This document shows, one piece after another, positions 11,401 to 23,400 of a stretch of 64,000 bases of DNA. The notes beneath the pieces are model-generated. The model saw nothing but the letters and a program-made list of their open reading frames with translations, had not been told where the DNA came from and ran no database searches. The translations under genes were made by a program, and so were the position numbers. The stretch is from Gavia stellata. Its lineage: Eukaryota; Chordata; Aves; Gaviiformes; Gaviidae. The stretch covers positions 80,396,495 to 80,460,494 of the forward strand of contig NC_082597.1 in assembly GCF_030936135.1 (NCBI RefSeq), in the 5' to 3' direction. The first letter of the stretch is position 1. Each line of letters opens with the position of its first letter.

Positions 11401-14400
11401 AGAACTTTACTGAACTTTCTGTGGATTGTATGCTGTCGTTTTTGTAGTTCTGCATAAAAAAATGGAAACCACAGCAATTCTTGATCATAACTCCCCAGAA
11501 TACGTGAGGAAGTGCAAAGCTGAAACTCCTGGGGGTCCTACATTAATTCTAAAGTATCTGCAGCTGCAGCGTTTCCTGAAGTCTGATGGACACATGCCGA
11601 AATAACATCAAGATTGTAGATTAATAGGCAAGAGAGCCACCACCAGGTCTAAACTCTTCCTGGTGTGGAATTCCTTGGCTGGGCGCCAGGTGCCCACCAA
11701 GCCGCTCTATCACATCCCCTCCTCAACTGGACACAGGGAGAAAAATACGACAAAAGGCTTGTGGGTCGAGATAAGGACAGGGAGATCACTAATTAATTAC
11801 TGTCACGGGTAAAACAGACTCAACTTGGGGAAATTAATTTAATTTATTACCAATCAAATCAGAGTAGGGTAATAAGAAATAAACCCAAGTCTTAAAACAC
11901 CTTCCCCCCACCCCTCCCTTCTTTCCAGGCTCAACTTCACTCCTGATTTCTCTACCTCCTTCCCTCGAGCGGCACAGGGGGACGGGGAATGGGGGTTGCG
12001 GTCAGTTCATCACACGTTGTCTCTGCTGCTCCTTCCTCCTCACACTCTTCCCCTGCTCCAGTGTGGGGTCCCTCCATAGGAGACAGTTCTCCACCAACTG
12101 CTCCAGCGTGGGTCCTTTTCACAGGGTGCAGTCCTTCACGAACTGCTCCAGCATGGGTCCTTTTCACAGGGTGCAGTCCTTCAGGAACAGACTGCTCCAG
12201 CATGGGTCCCCCACGGAGTCACAAGCCCTGCCAGCAAACCTGCTCCAGTATGGGCTCCTCTCTCCACAGGTCCTGCCAGGAGCCTGCTCCAGCGTGGGCT
12301 TCCCACGGGGTCACAGCCTCCTTCAGGCATCCACCTGCTCCGGCGTGGGGTCCTCCATGGGCTGCAGGTGGATATCTGCTCCACTGTGGACCTCCATGGG
12401 TGCAGGGGCACAGCCTGCCTCACCATGGTCTTCACCACGGGCTGCCGGGGAATCTCTGCTCTGGCACCTGGAGCACCTCCTGCCCCTCCTTCTTCACTGA
12501 CCTTGAGGTCTGCAAAGTTGTTCCTCTTAACATATTCTCACTCCTCTCTGCTGCTGTTGTTGCACAGCAGTTTTTTTCCCCTTCTTAAATATATGTTATC
12601 CCAGAGGTGCTACCACCGTCGCTGATGGGCTTAGCCTTGGCCAGCAGCGGATCCGTCTTGGAGCCGGCTGACACTGGCTCTATCGGACACAGGGGAAGCT
12701 TCTAGCAGCTTCCCACCCCTGTAGCCCCCCCGCTACCAAAACCTTGCCACTCAAACCCCATACACCTGTAGACAGCTCTGCCACACTCGGGGCTTACCAG
12801 TAGCAGTTGCGGTTTTAGCCTCCTCCAGCCCTATAATGAAATTCCTGACCACTGCTACCACTTGGATTCCTTTCCTGGTGAGGCACACACGCTGTGCCTG
12901 TGCCCGACACCTATTCATAGGCACCAATTTACTGCAAGGAAAGGGAACAGCCTCTTTCATCCCTCTGGGATTATTCACTACTTAAGAGCCACAGCACATC
13001 CCAAACGAAGTAGCACATCCCTGGCCCTGGAGGAGAACGAGGAGAACAAGTTGCCCCTTCACTCCTGCTGTGACCTAGGATAGCACTCGCCGTTCACACA
13101 TTGAAACAAACAGCATGAAGGCATCTTTCTAATACTCCACCATTTAAAGCAAGGAAATTTTTTTTAATTACTTAGTTCCTGCTGTCTTTCTTCTGGGGAC
13201 CACAAATTACTTTTGTGGCAGGAAAAGTAATAAGCTGCTTTGACATCCATCACAAGTAAATCGAGTTTGAATTGCTGCCTTGCTACCTGGCAGTAAAGAC
13301 ACATAAGATTTTAAAGGACAAAGTAAATACAATGACTGCTGACTATCCTCCATACAAAAGATTTTTCTGTGTACTCTATTAAAGCACAATTACCTTCTAC
13401 ATGATTGACTGAGTGTCAAAGATCCCCTTAAAACAATTGCAAAAAATCCAAAAATAGCATATTAACAGCCAGACTGGGATGGAGTGGAAGTAGAAGAAAC
13501 CAGTGAAAGTTATGATAATGGTCAAAGTATATGAATTTGATCCAATTATAGGACATTATTAAGCTGTTCCTGTCTTAAGTTTTATACATGGATAAAAAAC
13601 ATACACATAAGCCTTGCACATAATTAAGGCACTCCTCCCTTCTCCCCATCCATGTATTTAATGCCTGCTTATGAAGGCTGTTGGAGATTCAACTAATAAA
13701 TAGGACTGTCAGATAATATGGGAGGCAAAAGGGCACACGCATCAGAAGTAATAAAAATTCCCTTGTGAAGGGAGCCAGGATGTAGACTGGAAGCAATACG
13801 AATTGGTCTCTTCATGGAGGCAAACATGGATATACATGGGAATAAAGACCTGTAGCCATTTGAGACAAACTCTTTTAGACATCTTATAGTCCAGCACCCT
13901 GCAAATGCTATACTTGATGACTTTGCTGACTATTTTAAGTATACCAGAATGCCCTGGGCCATTCTTTAGGAACAGAAATTATTAAATGCACATGTATTTA
14001 GAAATAGTAAAAGTTTCTTTGTGCAGTGCTCCCACAAAAACTCGTTTTAAATGTCCCCACTGATTGTCCAGGTCTGAACATTTTATTAGGTGTATGAAGA
14101 TTTGTTTGCAGTAGTCCCTCATTATAAAATTCATGGTATTTAAGTGCTATTTTTTCCAGCACTTGAAGGAAATACTAAAAAACAGACAATCTTCCTTTGT
14201 CCTACTGTAACCATTAATATATTAACATCCAAAGCTTGTCAAAACAAACCAGAGCTATACACAGGAAACTACCTCACCTGCTATAATGGCAGATTTGATA
14301 GTTTGCTGTTGGTTGACAGGTTACTGAGGAAGGTACCATATCATCTTCTCCAAGATGAAGGAGAGAGGAAACAAGAGTTTAGTATTCCATGACACGTGGA

Positions 14401-17400
14401 TTAATTATATGGTCTGTATATCATTAGTCCTCACACAGCTTTCCATGGCTTATGCACAGACAGCTATTATCTATATCTGCTTTAGATGTTTTATAGCTGT
14501 AATGATGCAGTATGATAGAAGCATGGACGAAGACACGTGGAGATTATATAGTCATCCATGTAAACAACATGACACCCAGAACGCTCACCTTGTTGAGGAC
14601 ATCCCGCTGACACCCAAGATAGAGATGAGGCAGGATTCTGGTTGGGCCAATGTTGGAGACAGGTAGGCAGGGTTGAGAAATGCAAGTAGGGACGAGCGTG
14701 GATTTTCCTTCACAGAGACCGGGGAAAGAGCTGGAGAACTCAGCAAACCCACCTGTGAGAAGAACATTATGTATTTATTTTACATGCAGTGTTGTAGGCG
14801 TCGGTGTCCATACCAATTCTCAGAAAGCAGCATTTGTTGCATGAGGTGGGGAGGTGTTAAGAGGCAGCAGGAAAGCCTTAACAGAGGAACTGTACGTGTG
14901 CCTTTTCCAGAGGTACCAGGACGGTGCAGAACCATCCACCAGCAGGCAAGGCCTGGAGGTGTATTCTCACTCTGCCTGGAACATTTATTTCTCTCTCTCT
15001 CCATTCCTCAGAAGTTTTTAATACTTCTTCCCATTTTTAATGATACGTGGAAATGAGACTTTAAAAAAGCAGCCACAACACCTACCACACCAAAAGCGCA
15101 CCCACACCTTTTCCCCTCCGCCCCAGCAAGCTGTTTGCTAAACACCTCCTTCTCCTGTATTAGGTCTATAATTAGACGTCATTAAGAAAAAGTAATGTTT
15201 ACTCAACTTGGTAAAAGCATCAATATGTGGTTATTAACGTTTGCTTTTAAAATCCTACACTCTTATTTTCTACGCTGCTCCATAATGAATATATTTCATC
15301 CAACACACCGGAAGAGATTTCGTCTTTCAAAACCACACCAAGCCAAGGCTTCTCCATCTCAAGCGAGGGAGGGCAGACTACAGGGGAAGACTTTGCCCAG
15401 CCACGGACTCCCCTAGCAAACCACCACAAGTCTCTACTACCTTTACTTCTAGCTGGTTCTTCATCTGCACCACTTATTAGGCCCTATCCATACTACAGCT
15501 CCAAAACATTTTCATTACCCTTTCCCACCACTGCATTAAACCACTCAGGAAAACTAGAGTGGAATGACTGATAACACTTTTAAATCCACCTAAAATCCCA
15601 GTGGCCATCAGAAATGCTCCTAGCCTGTTTCACCACCAGCATGGCACAGCTGCTATGGAACATGAAGGGAATAAAAAGCGAGGCTGAGACTGCTCTAGAC
15701 ACAAATACATACAATGCAGCTCAAGCTCCCTTTCTTTTTCTTGCTCAGCTAGTTCCCAGCTTCCCTCCCATCACAAGGGCTGCATTATAAACCTCTGCTA
15801 CCAACTGTGGTCCAGCTGGCCTTACCCACAGTTAGAAAACAAAACCAAAGAAACCTCCAGTGACAAACTTACACGTCGACTAAACACGTTCTCACAAAAG
15901 CTAGCTAGCTTTGTCCAAGCCTAGCTAAACCCCAAGCTCAGCTCATTCTCATATTTCATCTTCACAAACTAGTCTGAAGAAGTGGAGGCAGCTGCTTAAA
16001 TCAGTATGTTACAGACTTTTCTTGACTGTTTTCACCATTTAACAGCCAACTAGGAAGGGTAAAAGGCACAAACCATAGTGAAAGTCCCCGATTAAAGCAC
16101 GGAAACAAGTGGAATTTTAAGTGAAGGAAGAGTAATTATAACCTGTGCAGAACAAGGCAACTTTTTATCATCAAGGAAGTGAAGGATTAATGTGCTAAAT
16201 CTGCCAAATGCTATGTTCGCTATTATTACAGTTTGAAGACATGAATTAAAATTATTCAGGAATAAGATAATGTACTGTTTTGTCAAGGCTTGCATTACCA
16301 TTGCTTGAATTATGCCTATTCTTTGGATTTTAAAATCTGTATCTTTAGTAAATGTAGGAAAAAACCCAAGGTAATAGCCATGTGTGTAACAGCCCATTTT
16401 CTCTGTTAAACAAAAAAGCCAGCGAGCAGTTTTCAGAACAAAAGTTTTATGAACGGCGATCCCTGATCAGTCTCCTGACTTACAAAAAAAAAAATCACTT
16501 GTCTATTTTGTTAGCTAAGTGATTTTAGACAACTATGAGAATGCTCATCATAAGAATATGAGGGTGATGTTGGACTGTATGGGATGGGCGGGGGGGATGC
16601 TAAGCTAAGGCACTGCCCATCACAGAGCCATACCCCTAAACTGAAGGGGGGTCTAGGCTAGGGACACAGTAAAGGTTTGGCTCTGACATCTTCTATTCCT
16701 GTCAGCTGGGTTTCCTCCTCCTTGCTTTACAACTGCCCTGTTCAGGAGCACAGATGCTGCTCGTTCGATGTATCAATCGAATGACAAAAGGAGTTTGCAA
16801 AACAATTCTCTCGCACACTTGCTAAATTTTCTTCTGTACTGCATAATGTTTTGCCCTGTTATAGGAAGCGATCCTTGCATTTACAGGCATTATATGCCTC
16901 TCAGATTAAATTTAATGTAAGATACGGTGCCCAGCAGTTCCTTGAGAGGTTGGGGGAAGAAGGGAAAATCAAGTATCGGTCTTTGGTTTCATTTGCCTAT
17001 TCTTTTTTTCTTGGGAAGCTTGTTGGCAGCTTTCTAGAGCCTCTCTCTGACACAGCTGGAAATAGAGAAGTGACTCTTCTTCCTTACAAAGAAGCAGCAC
17101 AAGTATAAAAAGGATTTTACATCTGCGCTTTCTTTGCAAAAGGCTACAGCGGCAAAGTTCAACAACAACAACAAAAGAATGTTCCCAACTACCTACGGAT
17201 TGGTCTCACTTCTGTATGAACACTGCAACAAGAAATTAAGCAAGAAGCTAGTGTGCAAAAAACCTGAGATTTTGGAAGATGGAACCCACGCTCTGTCATC
17301 CTAAGTGTAAGGAGCAATTTTTTATTTTATTTTTATGCAAGGGCTCTGTCAAGGCAAGCTTGAAGTGATTCAAGATTAGATGCTTCAACACTTCCTCTGG

Positions 17401-20400
17401 TACATTCATCCCTTCAAAATCATGTTTCTTCTTTCTACTCACGCTTTGCTAGTAAGATGTTGCTTCAGTATCTTTACAACATGAATTAACAACCACAAAA
17501 CTCTCAATCGGATAAGTCTGACATTATATTACCAATCTTTACACATGCTCCCAAGTGAGCCCTCCTTTCCTTTGAATATATTTTAACCTGGTATTAGTAT
17601 CAGTAGTGAACTGACTTGAAAAAGCATGAAATCGCTGACTTGTTTCAAATATTAATCTATCCTCCCTGCCATTTTCCATAACCATTTCAAAATGTTAGTT
17701 GCTTTTCAACAAATCTGGCTTTGATTTATGGCACTCACAATGGGAAAAATATGTTCTAGGTCAGCATATATTGAAAAATTGCTTTTAAAAAACCACAAAG
17801 AAACAAAACCCATACCAACAAAATGCACTTTTGTATGTATGGTGCTAAACTAATGATTTCTTCTAGTGCAACAAACACAGTATCATGGGTCTGGAACAAT
17901 GGCATCCACACGTATGATTACCGAGCTGTCGTGTCACTATGAGCCTAACTTCTAAGGAGCTGCACTCATCACTATTTGCTTGCATTGAATTACAAAATGC
18001 ATCTATTTTTTTTAAATATATAGATAGATATATTAAAAAAATACCAGCACCTAAAGATGTGTAGAAAAAAGGTATTTTTCATGTGTCTCTCTTTTCTAAC
18101 ACAGATTATGGCCCCCATGAGTCCCCAAAACTGAAGTCTATGCACAGTCTACATGAGGAGCCTCTTATGAGAAACGTACTTTAAGCACGCAGGCTACCTG
18201 TACGTTCCTGTAAATGAAGCAGACCATCCTCAAAAAACAAGCTTTAAACATTTAGAAAAATTAATTTAGTGTACAGTGGGAATGAAGAATAGAAAACTGA
18301 GCCTTAAAAGAAAGATGGGACTGGTTTAGTTTCAAATTCTGTAATTTGAGGATGACCTTTGCATCAAGGGAAATTTCATCTTTAAATCTCCTTATCTACC
18401 TCAGTTGGAATAGGGCTATTGGCAGCACTATGCAGTTTGTTTTAATAAGAGAAAATACACTTTTCTTCTGGAGCTAGTTTCTAAATAACACCCTTTCTCC
18501 CACCACTACTCCAGCCTCTGCAAATAAATCATCAATCAGGAAAGCATGTTGAAACTGGGGGGGAAAAAAAATCCACAGGTCATTAACAGAGCTATTGGGT
18601 TAATAAAGTTTCACTGAAGGCTTTGATAAATGTAACTGGCCCTGGAAATAGATGACTGACAAATAACTCCAAAATATTCTCTCCTAAATAGCTTATGAAC
18701 CATACGGGTTTTCCGTATTCTTGATGGTGGAGCTGAGCTGAAACAGCTCTCTTGCCATTCAACAGGATGAAACCACTTCTTGTCTATTTGAATGTTAGGG
18801 ACAGAGGAAGGAGGAAACGGAATAACTTTTACGTGTTATCCGTATATGTATATAATTTTGTTTGTGTCCAAAAGCCTTCGGGGCGGGGGGGAGGATCTTT
18901 TTAAAGTTCTTTGCTCTACTTTTTCTGGTATTGATGAATTAAATGGAAGACTCTTCCATCAGCACTCATGCAATAGTTCAATGACATCTGAAAACCTTGA
19001 TGGTCAAGCAAGATAAGCAGCACAATGCATCTCCTTCTTCAGCTTTAAATAGGCAGTTGCTTCTGTCATGACTGCACATACGTAAGTCATTGTATCCTCT
19101 GGCTGGTAGCAAGTAGCTAACCGGACTCTAAGTCTGTCTTACTTGCATAATAGGCCCTACCCAAGTTTGAAGGAAAAAATCTTTGGGGACGATGACTTCC
19201 ATCATTATGGGAGCAAATTAAAGCAATATGAGACAGAAGTAATTTCAGACTACCATCTAATATATTTTCCAACATGAAAGCAAAAGATACCAAAGTAGCA
19301 GTGGTAAAATGTGATGTTCGGCTGGTTGTCCTCTACGCTTCTGAGACAAAAATCAATTAAGTTCCGCTCTAATTTTAGATGATCCATCAGAAGATTGCAC
19401 AGTTCTGTAACTGCCCCAAGGTAACTCAGCTCTTGCTTAGGTAGCTTATTAAAATGAACAGACTCGCAAAATTATTTCAGTTTTAACTGAGTGACAAGTA
19501 TCCCCTGGCTGCAGCACGTTTAATGAACGGCAGCACCGTACCGCATTCCAGTGCCGACTTGTTCTGTTCACTTGTGGCTACAACTCACACAAGAGTTTCT
19601 ACGAAACCATGTTAAGGTGCCAGGAGCTGTCGGTGGTTTTGCAGCCTAAGCCCTTGTGCGTGTGGCAGACAACCCAACACCTCCTAGGTCTTTACCGTAC
19701 AGCCCGCGTTTCTTGCTTACAAGCCTCCACATCCATTAGCAGAAATTTGGCAAGATCCTGCAACACGCTCAATTACCCTGTTGCTATGGTTCTGCAAAGT
19801 GGTGACTACAGACTTCCCTTTGATCAAGACACTACTGTTTCCTAACCACGATTGTGATCGTAAAGGTATGATTGTTAAAGGAATCGTGGTATCAGAAGTT
19901 TTGGCTCCCTTCTCAGCCAACTCAGGAAACAGAATAGGGACAAACCCAGAAGGGATGAAAAAGTTTCAGCAAACTTCCACAATAAAAGTTATTCTTTCTT
20001 ATAGATTCATTGCATAAATCCTTGTATAAATAAAACACCCAACTAACCTTGCCAGCAGTGGGAGGAGGAGAGTGAGAGAAGATGGGATCAGGTGGCAACA
20101 AGTGATAGCTAGAGAAATATTGATTTGGGAAGGGGTACCTTTCATTAAGGGAACAGAATCCATCCAGATCCTTATGACTATTAAGTTTAACTACCATCAG
20201 AGACAAACCCTAAATTAATACAGAGGAATAACTACTGAGAACCACAAGCATTTACATCAGCTCATCTCTGTTATTTTACACGGAAACAGACCACCGTGCT
20301 GCCAGTTGCCATGCCGCAGTTGCAGGGACAGTAGCTCTGTAAACCACTATAGAGGTTTGCAAATGAAAGGCTAGTTAAGCCCTAAGCTCTTGATTTAAAC

Positions 20401-23400
20401 ACTTAATACTGAGTTGTGAAGTGTATGTAACATTTTACTGGTTTTACCCAATGCTCAATAAAACCACTCCAGTTAAATGACACCATAATAGGACATAAAA
20501 CTGGCAGGGGGAAGTGGTAGATGTTTCCTACGCTCTTTCCATGTTATGCTGCTTTCAATTCCTCCTCCCTGTCCTTATATTTCCTTCAAATGGGTCAAAC
20601 CACTCAGAAATGTAACCATAACTAGACAATAAAATTTCACAGGAAACATACCAATTCTGAATTAAAAGCTAAAAGCATTTTTCTTTGGTTATAGAAGGCC
20701 AAGTACTTGTGAGACTGATTTGGCATGGGGAAGAGCCAAAAAGATAAGCAGAAACACCAATCTACTAAAAATTCAGTTTCCAAAATGCAAGCGATGTTCT
20801 TCATTCACATCACCACACATCCCTTCCGTACACAAACACAGGTTACTCAGCTTTGGCTTTAGGATACCATGGCTGGTCCAGTGAAATTTCATCTGCTGTT
20901 GAGCAGATCAACATCTGCACCTACTCTTCACACCTCCCTCACCCACCAGCCCAGTACCCCCTTTGCTCTCCTGCCCTCTGCCCCCCCCAGATACTTCTCC
21001 TTTTCTGCAGGGTGCTGGGAAGAGAGGAGAATGCCATTTTCTCCTCCTACCAGCTTTCAAAGTTCACCTTGAGCAGCTCACCAACGCTTACATGACATAC
21101 TACCGTCACTGGGCTGTTGGCTGGCTGTAATTACCAACTGTTACGTTAGCCAAACAGGCCTGCTTCGGTGACATCTCCCCTATCCACACATATTTAATAA
21201 GTCTTTCCTTTGCATTCATATTGAATATAGCACAGCTGTTCCCTCATACATTCATCCTATGTCTCAACTTGCACATACCTTCATCCTGTGTCTCTAACAC
21301 ACAGAAAAATCCATCATGAGGCAATAGTAACATCTCTTTAAAGTTGCTTTTAAAATTACTGTTGAAACAGCCAATTCTGTAATTCCTTGCCATCCCCAAG
21401 TGTTTGCAGAGATCTGCACCAGTAGTTTTATCCTTAAATCATCTAGAGATAGCTGCTCTTGCTAATCAGGCAAGTGCATACTGACAAAGTGCAGAAAGGA
21501 ACAGAGACCTGACTACACTTCAGAGAGGAGGTGGATTAAGGTTGGGCGTGAAATTAAAGTGCAACAGCTGACGTGCCCACAACTCTGCAGTGAAAGGCAA
21601 ACACGAAAACAGGGGACCTTCCCAGTAGGTATAACTTGCTTTTTCTATATAACTGTCTAAGTATGGAGACAGCTCCTACAAAGAGGAGAGCTGTGTGCAT
21701 ATACACATTCTAACAGTAAAAAACATAACCAACAAGCTTACACTGCGTTTGTTCTGGGAGGATTTCTTACTACTTCTTCGTAAAGGCAGTCATGAAACAT
21801 AACTTGGAATGAAAGAAAGATGAGAAAATAGGTGTTCACATCACTTCATGTGTTTCCTATAAACCTGTCAGCTAAAGCTCGAAGGAGAACGCCAGCAAGG
21901 GCTTTTCACACCCAGAGTCTGGCAGCAAAGTCGAGGCGGAGGGGAGAAGGGATTCAGCTAGAGAAGGGGTTGGTAACTGAGATGAAGGTGCCAGCCAGTT
22001 TCTCCAAGTAATGGAGACTGATCCTAAAGACCAGAAGAGCAGCTTTCCACTTTCACACTGAGCAAAAATGTTTTTCAATGAAGTAATTCGAGGGGCTGTA
22101 AAAACTGAAGAATCCCACCAGTGTCCATCTCGTGGTGGATCCTCGGGTGGCTATTGCCGCCGGAGCTCCCAAGGGCCCTTCTTGCATTGCTGGGGCCCAC
22201 GCGCCACTGCTGCTTGGTCACACCGGCAAATCCACAGCCAGCTCAGCTCAACCCAAAACTACTTTTCAGCAGGAGATGCTAATTTGAGGCTCTGCACTGT
22301 ACCGGTGCTCATTTCCATAGGGCTTACAAGCACTTGCGTTATTTTTCTCATTTAATTACTCCTTTTGTCAAACCCTACTGAAGCTGAACAACAAGCTTAA
22401 ACACCTTTTGTGGGTGACAGCAGAGAGACAGACAACATGGCAACTCCTATGAGCTTAGCTTCCCTAAAACTTCAGGCTGAAAAGCCTATGAAGTGTTTTC
22501 TACAACATCCCCGCAGATCCAGTTGGCCCTGCATCTCTGTGTGCTTCACACGGGATGCGCAGAAAGACCCTGTCTCGTGCTCCTGATGGAGAAATAAGAG
22601 TGAGTGAATGTGTCTGGTTTTCACAGGTCATGGAGTCTGCTGGAAAGGACAATGCACACTGGTAAGAGAGCAAACTTCGGCATTTCTCTTAAGTGCCATT
22701 CAAATCAGATGCTTCTCCACCCCCCCCCCCCCCCCCCTTTGGATTCTGACCGTTCAGAAAAGGCCAAAGGGAGAAATTAGGTTTCTTCCATGAATTCTTG
22801 AAAACAGACTAGAAGCAACTTCCCTCCTGGTCCCACAAGACCTAATCGTCTGCCAGGTCACAAGTGTTAACTCAGCGTCAAACACAATTATTTTAAAGCA
22901 GGGAGTGGAAAAGGTCTAAGACCCAAGTGATGAGTCAAAAAACAAAGACTACATGCATGTACTAGGAAAGGATTGCAAGAAGCAGACTAGGAAGCTTGTG
23001 GATTTGGCAGAAGATTCCACCATCTTCGTTAAATCCAGAATTTGCATCTTCATTAATGCCACTAATTAGTAATAAATTTTATATAGCCATATACTAATCA
23101 ATATAAATATTATATTGGTATCCCTTTCTTAAGGAAAAGAAGAATTAAAAACCAGCAAAATTTGCAACTGCCTTTACAATATAATACTTAGACCTTGTAA
23201 TTTTAAGTAAGCCTTACCAAACTTCTGTATTCAAAGGTATGCAGTGCAGTACATTCATGCTTAGCTTTTTCCCCCCTCTTCTCCTAATAGCAATTTAGCA
23301 TTTGTTACTGTAAATACTGATTAGCGCCAGCACATAATGTAACATTACTGAAAACTATGCTAAAAAAAAAAAATATCAAATTTAAACAGCACTATAGCAA

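Noticed and set aside
11989..12625. Plus-strand open frames of 85-199 codons in the LTR
   Set aside because: These are antisense to the LTR and produced by its GC-rich tandem repeats; no retroviral protein similarity was seen.
14585..14767. 60-codon minus-strand open frame over the linker exon
   Set aside because: It is in the wrong register; the splice phases and DUSP16 homology select another frame in the same interval.
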